A stretch of 64,000 bases of DNA. Source: Muribaculaceae bacterium (lineage in GTDB: Bacteria; Bacteroidota; Bacteroidia; Bacteroidales; Muribaculaceae). A program made the translations under genes and the position numbers. The stretch is from positions 1,694,744 to 1,758,743 of the forward strand of contig JAMPAK010000001.1 of assembly GCA_023667285.1 (NCBI GenBank), given 5' to 3'. Under the pieces are notes generated by a model. It was given only the letters and a program-made list of their open reading frames with translations, made no database searches and had not been told where the DNA came from. This document shows positions 18,586 to 27,219 of this stretch, piece after piece; positions within the stretch are counted from its first letter, which is position 1, and every line of letters begins with the position of its first letter.

Positions 18586-19376
18586 GCCATCGTTCAGGGC
18601 TGCCACGCATTGTGGCCATAGGTGCAGGCAATGTCGCCTCACATCTGATACCAGCCATCGAGGCCGCCGGAGTGGGAGAGGTGGCTCAGGTTTACTCGCG
18701 TACTCTCCGTTCAGCAAACGCCCTCGCATCCCGCCTATGGAATGCACAGCCCATTGACAGCACAGATGCGATTATAAAAGATGCTGACATCTATATAGTC
18801 AGCCTCGCTGACAATGCCGTCGCTTCGGTGCTATCTAAACTTAAGCCTAACAATGCGCTGTGGCTCCACACATCCGGCTCGCTTCCATTATCTGTCTTGT
18901 CAGGACTCAGTCTTAAGACGGGTGTTTTCTATCCACTCCAGACATTCTCGAAGGAGACCAGACCTGAAATGTCGCGCATACCCCTCTTCATTGAAGGCTC
19001 TACCCCCGGAGTAGAGGCCCAGATAAGGGAAATTGGTCAGAAAGTCTTCTCTCGTGTAGTGCCTGCCGACAGCGACCTTCGCAGGAAGATGCATGTCGCA
19101 GCCGTCTTTGCATGCAATTTCACAAACTATCTTTGGACTGTGGCTGATGATCTCCTCCGTCAGAGCGACCTTGACCTGAGTGTGCTTCATCCACTGCTCG
19201 AGGAGACTCTGCGCAAGGCTGAGACAATCTCAGGTGGGCCTGCTGCAGGACAGACCGGACCTGCAATGAGAGGTGATGAGGCTGTCATGAAAGCGCATGA
19301 GGCCATGCTCCCGGAGAATCTTGCAGACATATACAGTCGCCTTTCCCGTGCAATAATGGAACGTCATGTGAAATGA
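18579..19376 (+). CDS. Rossmann-fold / DUF2520 oxidoreductase-like protein
   Basis: About 265 residues from ATG 18579 (an ATG at 18555 would add eight residues and overlap the previous gene more). The N-terminus PRIVAIGAGNVASHL is a dinucleotide-binding Rossmann motif, followed by YIVSLADNAV as in F420/NADP reductase and pyrroline-5-carboxylate reductase relatives. The C-terminal half (FACNFTNYLWTVADDLLRQ) is the helical DUF2520 domain. The activity is undetermined. It overlaps the nitroreductase stop by 7 nt and the KdsC-like gene by 4 nt, so all three are coupled; the DUF2520-KdsC pairing is one I recall from other Bacteroidales. Confidence 0.82.
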   Translation: MVSHRSGLPRIVAIGAGNVASHLIPAIEAAGVGEVAQVYSRTLRSANALASRLWNAQPIDSTDAIIKDADIYIVSLADNAVASVLSKLKPNNALWLHTSGSLPLSVLSGLSLKTGVFYPLQTFSKETRPEMSRIPLFIEGSTPGVEAQIREIGQKVFSRVVPADSDLRRKMHVAAVFACNFTNYLWTVADDLLRQSDLDLSVLHPLLEETLRKAETISGGPAAGQTGPAMRGDEAVMKAHEAMLPENLADIYSRLSRAIMERHVK

Positions 19377-19897
19377 GCAGGATAGCCTATAATCTCAGTC
19401 TAATCCGAGGCATAGCATTTGACATGGATGGCGTTCTCTCAGCCTCCACTGTGGCTGTGCGCGAGGATGGCACCCTTCAGCGCCACTCAAATGTCAAGGA
19501 CGGGTTTGCCATTCAGTATGCATTGCGCTCCGGTCTCAAACTAGCCGTCATTTCAGGTGCGCGAGACGACTCGATGCTCCCGGCCTACCGCTCGCTTGGC
19601 CTGACCGACATCTATTTCAGAAGTTCAGACAAGGAAGATGTTATAAAGAAGTGGATGAATCTCCACTGTCTCTCACCTGAAGAGGTGATATTCGTTGGCG
19701 ATGACATCCCTGACCTTCCGGCCATGAGAATAGCCGGCCTTGCCGCCGTGCCGCGCGATGCCTCGATTGAGGCTAAGATTGAAGCGGGCTACATATCCCC
19801 CTGCAGCGGAGGTTGTGGCGTGGCCCGCGACATCATCTCGCAGGTCCTCTCAGCTCAGGGAAAATGGATGTCTGAGGACAGTATCTACAGTTGGTGA
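19373..19897 (+). CDS. KdsC-like HAD phosphatase (KDO-8-phosphate phosphatase candidate)
   Basis: 174 residues, the length of KdsC and related cap-less HAD (subfamily C0) phosphatases. Motif I is FDMDGVLSAS (nucleophile Asp), motif II lies in LAVISGARDD, a conserved lysine is near DVIKKW, and motif IV is FVGDDIPDLPAM. The expected reaction is hydrolysis of 3-deoxy-D-manno-octulosonate 8-phosphate for lipopolysaccharide core. The usual TDG of KdsC motif I is replaced by SAS, so a related sugar phosphate is possible. The start overlaps the previous stop by 4 nt. Confidence 0.75.
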   Translation: MSRIAYNLSLIRGIAFDMDGVLSASTVAVREDGTLQRHSNVKDGFAIQYALRSGLKLAVISGARDDSMLPAYRSLGLTDIYFRSSDKEDVIKKWMNLHCLSPEEVIFVGDDIPDLPAMRIAGLAAVPRDASIEAKIEAGYISPCSGGCGVARDIISQVLSAQGKWMSEDSIYSW

Positions 19898-19908
19898 TCC
19901 TCTCTTCG

Positions 19909-21177
19909 TCAGGGCTGAAGATAGAGAGGAAGACAGCGGAGCAGATAGTCTTTGGCTCGGTTCCAATCCAAATAGACATTGTCGCTGCCTGGCATAAGCG
20001 GGACTGGGGTCTCATTGAGTTCGGCACGGACATACAGACGGCCTGAATCAGCACTGAACAGCACAATCTGAAGGTTGGAAGCCATAGGCACAACATAGAA
20101 GTCGCGCCAGTGAAGCCCCACGGTGTCAAAATAATTGGTCATGTAATAGCAACCGCTCAGACGCATCAGAGCGAGCAGTGGCATCATGGTCTCTGCATGG
20201 CCAAATCTAAGTTCAACCCCATAATTGTTCTTCCCCTCAGCTGCCTTGTCTAAGCCCTCGATGATATCGTTGAGAAGGTTTGCGGCCAGATCCATAGGCG
20301 CACGTGAGAGTGTAGAGGCAGAATATCTTAAATAATGCTCCAGGTTGCAGACAGCCCAAAATGCGTTATACTCCTCGCGGGTGAAAAAGTCTTTCGCATC
20401 GACATCTAGCCCTATGGCGGCTGAGCCACTGACTATCTTATAGACATTCATGGCGAAGTCTTTTTCCTCCCCTTCATCAAAGGGAAATGAGGCTCCAAGA
20501 AGCCTGCGACCAATCCCTGAGGGAATAGTATTGTCATAATATGAGTCGTAGACTTTCTGCCATTCCTCGCTGTCCCTATATTCCTTGTAGTCCGCATTGT
20601 CAGTCCACGGTCGCAACAGGGCGCTGTTCTGACGTCCGGAAGATGTGTAAATCTCTATCTTGTTGTCCATGCGCGAGAGTTGATGGGTGAACTCATCCAT
20701 CGAGGCTATGCACCGGGGGACATATGATGAGATGGCAGACACCTTTCCATCCCTGAAGAGTCCCGGGTATGTCTGCCATGTCCTTGCGGCAATGGCCCTC
20801 TGCTCTGCCATCCCCAATGAATCGAGCGCGCCCCAGCGTCCGGCTGTCCTTCTCACAACGTCATCACACAGGCTCTTCAATTTCTTTCCTGCAGGTGTGA
20901 TTGTCTTGAGCGAATCGGCTCTCTTAACTAGCCGGCTGACGGCCGTAGTATACTTTGAGGAGGACATGAACCTGGCTCCGTGGCGCCCCATATGGCTCAG
21001 ATAGATTGGGGTGAGAGTGTCGGGATAGGCTCTAAGATTTGCTTTGGGAGTGGGGTAGGGCATTGATGTTCCTTCACACTCATTCATGGAGTAGGTGGTC
21101 GCAGTGGGGTCGGCGGCCACAGCCGTGAGGGCAAAAGCAAGCAGGAAGGTGGGGAAAATATGTTTCAGCGTTGTCAT
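19909..21177 (-). CDS. MINPP-like histidine acid phosphatase (possible phytase)
   Basis: 422 residues from ATG 21177, which gives the signal peptide MTTLKHIFPTFLLAFALTAVA; a longer frame would add nine residues. The catalytic motif is RHGAR (R65-R69) and the distal acid motif is HAE (H327-E329, in FGHAETMMPLL). Histidine acid phosphatases usually have HD distally; HAE is characteristic of multiple inositol polyphosphate phosphatases, as in human MINPP1 and the Bacteroides thetaiotaomicron enzyme, and the length agrees with the latter. It may hydrolyse phytate in the periplasm or outside the cell. It converges with the KdsC-like gene, stops 11 nt apart. Confidence 0.8.
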   Translation of the reverse strand: MTTLKHIFPTFLLAFALTAVAADPTATTYSMNECEGTSMPYPTPKANLRAYPDTLTPIYLSHMGRHGARFMSSSKYTTAVSRLVKRADSLKTITPAGKKLKSLCDDVVRRTAGRWGALDSLGMAEQRAIAARTWQTYPGLFRDGKVSAISSYVPRCIASMDEFTHQLSRMDNKIEIYTSSGRQNSALLRPWTDNADYKEYRDSEEWQKVYDSYYDNTIPSGIGRRLLGASFPFDEGEEKDFAMNVYKIVSGSAAIGLDVDAKDFFTREEYNAFWAVCNLEHYLRYSASTLSRAPMDLAANLLNDIIEGLDKAAEGKNNYGVELRFGHAETMMPLLALMRLSGCYYMTNYFDTVGLHWRDFYVVPMASNLQIVLFSADSGRLYVRAELNETPVPLMPGSDNVYLDWNRAKDYLLRCLPLYLQP

Positions 21178-21193
21178 TTTACACAGATTTGTG

Positions 21194-21201
21194 TAGTTTT
21201 G
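21194..21201 (+). promoter_or_regulatory. Candidate -7 box for the small TPR gene
   Basis: TAGTTTTG lies 21 nt before ATG 21222. It falls inside a longer possible reading frame and so argues for the shorter start. Confidence 0.55.
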
Positions 21202-21221
21202 CAATAAATTTACTTAAGGAT

Positions 21222-21494
21222 ATGGACACTATTCATGATATCGACCTCCTCGTAGCCGACGGGCATATCGAGGAGGCTGTGGAGAGGCTCACCAAGATGA
21301 TCGAGGAGAATCCGGGGGACGACACCTTGTTCTTCACTCGCGGAAAACTCAGATGGCGCCTTGACGATCGTTCGGGAGCTACTTCTGATTATGTCAAGGC
21401 ATCGGCCATAAACCCATCCTCACCTGCCGTCAGAGCTCTAGAGCAGGCGCGCGATGTGGCAGATTTCTTCAACCCTGACATGTATAATCCCTAA
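21222..21494 (+). CDS. Small tetratricopeptide-repeat protein
   Basis: 90 residues from ATG 21222, preceded by an A/G-rich AAGGAT. It contains about two TPR-like helical pairs (HIEEAVERLTKMIEENPGDD and the following RGKLRWRLDDRSGATSDY) and ends with a short aromatic tail, FFNPDMYNP. There is no signal peptide, so it should be cytoplasmic. Similar single-TPR genes occur in many Bacteroidales without a known role. The stop codon lies in the first arm of a strong terminator. Confidence 0.75.
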   Translation: MDTIHDIDLLVADGHIEEAVERLTKMIEENPGDDTLFFTRGKLRWRLDDRSGATSDYVKASAINPSSPAVRALEQARDVADFFNPDMYNP

Positions 21495-21525
21495 TAAACG
21501 GGCCGCAGAGAGCGGCCCGTTTATT
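21493..21525. terminator. Bidirectional terminator between convergent genes
   Basis: A perfect 14-bp stem (21493-21506 with 21512-21525, arm AATAAACGGGCCGC) encloses a 5-nt loop. A/T-rich ends on both sides let it serve the TPR gene (+) and the FadL-like gene (-). Confidence 0.9.
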
Positions 21526-21532
21526 GTTGATG

Positions 21533-23182
21533 TCAAAATCGGTATGAGAGTGTCAGGACCAAAGAGTTGTTGTTGTCAGTAATCTTAGCCTTGGGTGCTG
21601 TGACCAGATAACCCGTCTCATTCTCGTTATAGTCCGTGAAGGCATGGTAGTCGCTCTTGCGGTTGCGGTGCACATAGGCAAGGTCAATCGAGAATGCGTT
21701 GATGCGATAGCCGAGACCACAGGTGATATATTGTGTGTCGCGGTTCAGCGTGTAGGCAGGCTGAGTCTCAGTGTCATCCGGACCGGAGGTGTAGACATAT
21801 GTGGCCTGATTGCCGGTTGGGTCAAGGAGCTCTTTCTTCACGGGACTGCTCTCATATGAATATCCGGCACGGATGCTGAATGCCGGTGTGACTCTATATT
21901 CGGCACCGAGGCGGAGGATGTTTGTGGCCTGATAATAACATTTCACATCTTCAGTCTCGTTGGGCCATTTGTTGCCATACTGATCCTTGATGACCATGTC
22001 GTTGACTCCGCGATACTCATATTCAGCCGAGATTATACCCTTGCCGCCGATTACGCCCGCTGCGCCAACCATGATGCGCCAGGGTGACTTGAAGTCCCAG
22101 TCGAAGTCATCATAGTCAGTGGTATAGCTTCCTGAGTAATATTCACCCTGAGGGTAGTTTGACGAGTCGTAGTCATATCCCATTGTGGCTATCCCTTCAT
22201 ATGAGAGATTGTACCATGTGGGAGTATGGACAGCAAGACCGATGCGAAACTCATTGATGGGTTTGAAGATAAGGCCAAACTTCATGTTGAAGCCGCTTCC
22301 CCAGATGTGTTTATGGTTCGTTATGCCATAAGAAGCAGAGCCGTCTGTATAAGAGGCTGCATCAGTGTCAGGGACATTAGCGCCGCTATTGAAGCCCTCT
22401 TCATAATAAGCAGTCTGCTTGAAATCGAGGTCTGTGATGCCAAAACCGATACCCCAGTAAACGGTGTTGAAGAGGTTGCCGCCAAAGTTGATGGCATATT
22501 CATCTATATAACCCTTCTCGTTTATGAGATACTGTGCATAGCCGGGTGCAGTGGAGTCGTAATTATAGAGTCCGGCATAACTGCTGGCTCCGGGGGCTGT
22601 CGGGTTGATGCCATATGCATTGTAGACCAGTATGCTAGACCATGGCGCATAGGAGTCATAGAAAGGATTGTAGCCGCTTCCCTCTGCAAGGTCGCTGTTT
22701 GACCATCCGTCGGCCGTTGTGTAGTCAGCCACAAGGTTGGTGTAGGATGTCTGCAGATTGTCGGTGAGACGGCCGCTATAATTGCGGTTGAAACTAGCGA
22801 CTCTCGAGTAACTGGCACCCCAGTTGAAAAACGGCATGGTCTCGCTTGCCAGACGGACAGCGCCTATGTAGCCGAAGTTGTTGCATGAGAAGCGTGTCCG
22901 GTTTGTCGTGTTTGAGAATCCGTCTGCCTCAGATTTGGCAGACATGATGTCAAGGTCGCCTGAGAGGGTGATCTCGCTGCTGCGATAGATGCCTATGCCG
23001 GCAGGGTTCTGGTTGAGGGTCGACATGTCGCCTCCGAGAGCAGTGAACGCACCGCCCATCGACATGAAACGGGCAGTCCCTCGCAGGTCGCTCTGCGAGA
23101 TTGACATGGCGTCGACAGCCGTCTGTGCTATGGCCGCTAGAGGTAGCGCAGCCACAAGTGTGGCGAGTAGGGTCTTATTCAT
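21533..23182 (-). CDS. OmpP1/FadL/TodX-family outer membrane protein
   Basis: 549 residues with the signal peptide MNKTLLATLVAALPLAAIAQ. The mature start (SQSDLRGTARFMSMGGAFTA followed by LNQNPAGIG) is the hatch-domain pattern of the Bacteroidota FadL/TodX-like family, and the remainder alternates aromatic beta strands and ends SLVLTLSYRF, the C-terminal phenylalanine expected of a beta barrel. Such porins pass hydrophobic molecules across the outer membrane; the ligand is unknown. It lies 46 nt downstream of a Trp/Gly-rich exported protein and probably shares its message. Confidence 0.87.
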   Translation of the reverse strand: MNKTLLATLVAALPLAAIAQTAVDAMSISQSDLRGTARFMSMGGAFTALGGDMSTLNQNPAGIGIYRSSEITLSGDLDIMSAKSEADGFSNTTNRTRFSCNNFGYIGAVRLASETMPFFNWGASYSRVASFNRNYSGRLTDNLQTSYTNLVADYTTADGWSNSDLAEGSGYNPFYDSYAPWSSILVYNAYGINPTAPGASSYAGLYNYDSTAPGYAQYLINEKGYIDEYAINFGGNLFNTVYWGIGFGITDLDFKQTAYYEEGFNSGANVPDTDAASYTDGSASYGITNHKHIWGSGFNMKFGLIFKPINEFRIGLAVHTPTWYNLSYEGIATMGYDYDSSNYPQGEYYSGSYTTDYDDFDWDFKSPWRIMVGAAGVIGGKGIISAEYEYRGVNDMVIKDQYGNKWPNETEDVKCYYQATNILRLGAEYRVTPAFSIRAGYSYESSPVKKELLDPTGNQATYVYTSGPDDTETQPAYTLNRDTQYITCGLGYRINAFSIDLAYVHRNRKSDYHAFTDYNENETGYLVTAPKAKITDNNNSLVLTLSYRF

Positions 23183-23228
23183 AGTTGAAATTATTGAGAG
23201 GAGGAATGTTGATAGTCATGATGATTAA

Positions 23229-24287
23229 TCAGTGGCGTCCGCGTCCACCGCCCGATGAACGTCCACCGCCTGAAGAGCGACCTCCGCCACCCCACGATGA
23301 ACCTCCGCGTGAGGGTGAACTGTAGGATGGAGTGCTATAAGAATTCTGACGGCCTCCGTTGGTCACGGACGGACGTGATGTAGAGTTATTGTTTGTTGAT
23401 GGGCGCGTTGACGGACGTGTCGATGTCCCTGAAGGACGAGTGTTGGAAGTGCCGGTGCTCACACCGGGACGGCCGCTCGCGGGACGGCCATTGGTCCCTG
23501 AAGGACGGTAATAACCTGCCGAACCTTGATGACGGTTAGCCGATGATGAGCCGAGTCCAGGGCGTCCGCTTGCACCCGGGCGCACTGCTGTGTTGCTGCC
23601 CCCTGCTCCTGGTCTGTAGCCATGCACACCCTGGTGGCGGGGGTTGTAAGGACGGCTCCATCCCCACGACGGGCCCCATCCGGGTCCCCATGACCAACCC
23701 CACGACGGCCCCCACCCCCATGCGGGGCCCCAGGCCCAGTATGGGTCATACCATGAGTTCCAATACCATGACGAGGCCCATCTCCATGAGGCCGGACGCC
23801 AGTAGTAAGGGGAATACCATGCGAAATCAGGATAAAAATACTCATATCCCCAGTAGGCCGAAGGGGTGTTGATATATACATTCACTTGGTCTGGCTCCAT
23901 GTAGTAGATGTTGGCCAGTTCCTGGTCACCGGATCCGGTAACAATCTCAGGATTATAGAATTGCTCTATTCGGCGGGTGTATGTGAAGTCGGTCGCGGTC
24001 GTGTCGTTTGAAAGCGAGTCTGTAGCAAAGATGCCACGTCTGTTGTAGTCATCGACACTGATGTTGCGTGTGCCGCTCACATGATAGGTGTCAGCCGCCG
24101 GATAGTCGGCCGCAACGACAGTATTTGGCGACACATAGTTCTGGGCAGCGGTCTTTTGCACCGGAGCCTGCTTGGGCTCCTTTGAGGCGTCATAGTAGAT
24201 GTCGTCATCATAATATGATTGAGCCGAGGCCACGATGAAGGTAGCCGCGACAAGCGGTAAAGTCAGGAATAATCGTCTTTTGTTCAT
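23229..24287 (-). CDS. Exported Trp/Tyr- and Gly/Ser-rich protein of unknown function
   Basis: 352 residues from MNKRRLFLTLPLVAATFIVASAQ, a signal peptide; a start at 24302 would add five residues. Residues about 20-130 are moderately acidic, with YYDDDIYYDASK. A striking aromatic segment follows (about 145-215), made of repeats such as YWNSWYDPYWAWGPAWGWG. The last 130 residues are a low-complexity Gly/Ser/Arg/Pro tail with GRSSGGGRSSGGGRGRH at the end. I do not recognise a domain. The composition suggests a surface or envelope-associated, partly disordered protein. Co-transcription with the FadL-like barrel is likely. Confidence 0.75.
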   Translation of the reverse strand: MNKRRLFLTLPLVAATFIVASAQSYYDDDIYYDASKEPKQAPVQKTAAQNYVSPNTVVAADYPAADTYHVSGTRNISVDDYNRRGIFATDSLSNDTTATDFTYTRRIEQFYNPEIVTGSGDQELANIYYMEPDQVNVYINTPSAYWGYEYFYPDFAWYSPYYWRPASWRWASSWYWNSWYDPYWAWGPAWGWGPSWGWSWGPGWGPSWGWSRPYNPRHQGVHGYRPGAGGSNTAVRPGASGRPGLGSSSANRHQGSAGYYRPSGTNGRPASGRPGVSTGTSNTRPSGTSTRPSTRPSTNNNSTSRPSVTNGGRQNSYSTPSYSSPSRGGSSWGGGGRSSGGGRSSGGGRGRH

Positions 24288-24401
24288 TTCGGTAGAGAGC
24301 ATTGTAAAATGACGTTATATAATTATAGACACTTTCAAGGGTCTAAAGTTTAACCTGAAAGAAAAATTCAGACAGCCATTGACCCCTGCTTATCCTTTTT
24401 A

Positions 24402-24409
24402 CAAAGGTA
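24402..24409 (-). promoter_or_regulatory. Candidate -7 box for the Trp/Gly-rich and FadL-like genes
   Basis: Minus-strand TACCTTTG, a full match to TAnnTTTG, about 115 nt before ATG 24287. Confidence 0.45.
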
Positions 24410-24505
24410 TGCATATTTGTTCAAACAATCAACTCGCCATCACATTATTTTATATAACGGAACAAAAAAGCGCATTTAAGGACAATAAAAGTCGAAAAAT
24501 TTGCT

Positions 24506-24513
24506 TACCTTTG
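24506..24513 (+). promoter_or_regulatory. Candidate -7 box for gyrA
   Basis: TACCTTTG, about 73 nt before the chosen gyrA ATG. Confidence 0.55.
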
Positions 24514-24585
24514 TGGGAATTTTCACCGCCGGGATGATTGAAGTCAGACCGCAGTGCAATCAACTTCACATTTCAATTCAGATTT

Positions 24586-27189
24586 ATGGTTGAAGAAGAC
24601 CGAATTATTAAAATTGACATAGAAAACGAGATGAAGAGCGCCTACATCGACTACTCGATGTCGGTGATTGTGTCGCGTGCGCTCCCCGATGTGCGCGATG
24701 GCCTGAAGCCCGTCCACAGGCGTGTGCTCTTCGGAATGAACGAGATGGGCAATACATCTGACAAGCCCCACAAGAAGTCAGCAAACTGTGTGGGTGAGGT
24801 GATGGGTAAATATCACCCACACGGTGACTCCTCGATATATGGCACTGTGGTGCGTCTCGCACAGCCTTGGGCCATGCGCTACTGCCTCGTCGACGGCCAC
24901 GGCAACTTTGGCTCGGTCGACGGTGACGGTGCAGCCGCAATGCGTTACACTGAGGTGCGTCTCGACCGTCTGGGCGAGGAGATGCTCGCCGATATTGAGA
25001 AGGACACCGTAGACTTCCAGCCCAACTATGATAACTCCCGACTCGAGCCTGTAGTCCTCCCCACACGCTATCCCAACCTGCTCGTCAACGGTGCGTCGGG
25101 CATTGCAGTCGGCATGGCTACAAATATGCCTACCCACAATCTTGGTGAGGCCATCAACGCTTGCGTGGCTTATATTGATGACCCCGAGATAGATGTGGCA
25201 GGGCTCATGAAATATATTCCCGCACCTGATTTCCCCACCGGTGGCACTATCTATGGTTATGCCGGCGTGAAGGAGGCTTATGAGACAGGCCGTGGCCGCG
25301 TCATCATTCGTGCAAAGGCTGAGATTGAGTCTGAGGACAACCACGAGAATATTGTTGTGACCGAGATTCCCTACAATGTCAACAAGGCTGAGCTCATCAG
25401 TTATATTGCCGATCTTGTCAATGAGAAAAAACTCGACGGAATAGCCGACATTGCAGACCTCAGCAACTATAAGGGAATGCGCATTGTCATCAAACTTAAG
25501 AGTGACGCCAACGCTAACGTTGTGCTCAACAAGCTCTACAAGATGACCCAGATGCAGGCCTCATTCAGCGTCAACAACGTTGCTCTGGTTAATGGCCGTC
25601 CGCGCACACTCTCACTTCTTGACCTCATCAAGGAATTCGTCAGCCACAGACACGAGGTTGTTGTCCGCCGCACTCGTTTCGAACTCAGGAAGGCTCAGGA
25701 GAGAGCACACATCCTCGAGGGTCTGATTATTGCCTCGCAGAATATTGATGAGGTGATTAAGATTATCCGCGCCGCTTCTGACACTCAGGAAGCGCGTGAG
25801 AAACTCAAGGAACGCTTCCAGCTCTCTGATGCTCAGACAGCGGCGATAGTTGAGATGCGCCTGCGCCAACTCACCGGACTGGAACAGGACAAACTCCGTG
25901 CCGAATATGATGAGATTGAGAAGGAGATAGGCCGTCTCGAACTGATTCTTTCAGACGATTCCGTCTGCCGAGCTCTTATCAAAGATGAGTTGATTGAGAT
26001 TCGCGATAAATATTCAGACCCTCGTCGCACCAACATCGACTATACCGCAGGTGATTTCAATGCCGAGGATTTCTATGCCGATGACGACATGATCATCACC
26101 ATCTCACACCGCGGCTATATCAAGCGCACCCAGCTCAGCGAGTTCAGGGCGCAGAACCGCGGCGGCGTAGGCGCCAAGGGATCTGACACCCGCGATGAGG
26201 ATTTCATAGAACATATCTACACTGCCTCGATGCACAACTACATGCTCTTCTTCACACAGAGCGGCCGCTGCTATTGGCTCAAGGTCTATGAACTTCCGGA
26301 GGGTGCCAAGAACACAAAAGGCCGTGCCATCCAGAATCTGCTCAATCTTGAGGCCGGCGATTCAATCAAGGCTTTCATCTGCACCAAGAACCTTGGAGAC
26401 GAAGAGTTCATCAACTCACACAACCTTGTCTTTGCAACAAAGAACGGTCTCATCAAGAAGACATCCCTCAAGGCTTACTCCCGTCCGCGAGCCAGAGGCG
26501 TCAACGCCATCGTGATCCGTGAGGGGGACGAACTTCTGAGCGTGGAGATGACCGATGGCAACTCAGAGATAATCATGGCCAACAGGAATGGTCGAGCCAT
26601 CCGTTTCCATGAGTCAAAGGTGCGCCAGATGGGACGTATGGCAGCCGGTGTACGAGGCATGACCCTCGATGACGAGAACGATAAGGTTGTCGGCCTCATA
26701 TGCATGCCTGAGGACTCACTCAACAACATCATGGTGCTCAGTGAGCGTGGCTATGGCAAACGCACTTTGCTCGACATGGACGTGAACGGTGAGCGTGTCC
26801 CCGTCTACCGCGTCACAAACCGTGGCGGCAAGGGCGTCCGCACGATGAACGTCACTGAGAAGACCGGTGCCCTCGTGGCCATCGAGAGTGTCAACGACTC
26901 CAACGATCTTGTGATTATCAATCGCAGCGGCATCACACTCCGCATACATGTCGCAGACATCAAACTCCAGGGTCGCAACACCCAGGGAGTCCGCATCATC
27001 AACCTGGACAAGCGTCAGGACACCATTGCCTCTGTCTGCTGTGTCGACTCCGACCCCGAGGAGGAAGTCGAAGAGGTAGAGGCCCAGCCCGATGTGGTAG
27101 ACCAGCCACTCGATGAGGAGATCATCGAGGATGAGGAGATTATCGACGATGAGCCGGAGGATGATGCCGACAATGAGAATGAAGAATAA
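24586..27189 (+). CDS. gyrA: DNA gyrase subunit A
   Basis: 867 residues from ATG 24586 ([20 protein letters not shown]), the start that matches other GyrA proteins; ATG 24538 would add 16 unrelated residues. The breakage-reunion domain has the catalytic Y121 in [10 protein letters not shown] and the quinolone region [14 protein letters not shown] (77-90). The C-terminal beta-pinwheel contains the GyrA-box-like TNRGGKG, which favours GyrA over ParC. The last 45 residues are very acidic ([17 protein letters not shown]). With GyrB it introduces negative supercoils. At the site equivalent to E. coli Asp87 this protein has Gly86, while the Ser83 equivalent is Ser82. Confidence 0.95.
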   Translation: MVEEDRIIKIDIENEMKSAYIDYSMSVIVSRALPDVRDGLKPVHRRVLFGMNEMGNTSDKPHKKSANCVGEVMGKYHPHGDSSIYGTVVRLAQPWAMRYCLVDGHGNFGSVDGDGAAAMRYTEVRLDRLGEEMLADIEKDTVDFQPNYDNSRLEPVVLPTRYPNLLVNGASGIAVGMATNMPTHNLGEAINACVAYIDDPEIDVAGLMKYIPAPDFPTGGTIYGYAGVKEAYETGRGRVIIRAKAEIESEDNHENIVVTEIPYNVNKAELISYIADLVNEKKLDGIADIADLSNYKGMRIVIKLKSDANANVVLNKLYKMTQMQASFSVNNVALVNGRPRTLSLLDLIKEFVSHRHEVVVRRTRFELRKAQERAHILEGLIIASQNIDEVIKIIRAASDTQEAREKLKERFQLSDAQTAAIVEMRLRQLTGLEQDKLRAEYDEIEKEIGRLELILSDDSVCRALIKDELIEIRDKYSDPRRTNIDYTAGDFNAEDFYADDDMIITISHRGYIKRTQLSEFRAQNRGGVGAKGSDTRDEDFIEHIYTASMHNYMLFFTQSGRCYWLKVYELPEGAKNTKGRAIQNLLNLEAGDSIKAFICTKNLGDEEFINSHNLVFATKNGLIKKTSLKAYSRPRARGVNAIVIREGDELLSVEMTDGNSEIIMANRNGRAIRFHESKVRQMGRMAAGVRGMTLDDENDKVVGLICMPEDSLNNIMVLSERGYGKRTLLDMDVNGERVPVYRVTNRGGKGVRTMNVTEKTGALVAIESVNDSNDLVIINRSGITLRIHVADIKLQGRNTQGVRIINLDKRQDTIASVCCVDSDPEEEVEEVEAQPDVVDQPLDEEIIEDEEIIDDEPEDDADNENEE

Positions 27190-27219
27190 CAACTTACTCA
27201 ACCTAATACCCGTTTCTCT

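Larger units (their letters stand above)
24288..24585. other. Divergent intergenic region between the Trp/Gly-rich gene and gyrA
   Basis: About 300 nt with no convincing gene. It holds a minus-strand box TACCTTTG (read at 24409-24402) that could drive the Trp/Gly-rich gene with a leader of about 110 nt, and a plus-strand box for gyrA. The middle is A/T-rich with no clear hairpin. Confidence 0.6.
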
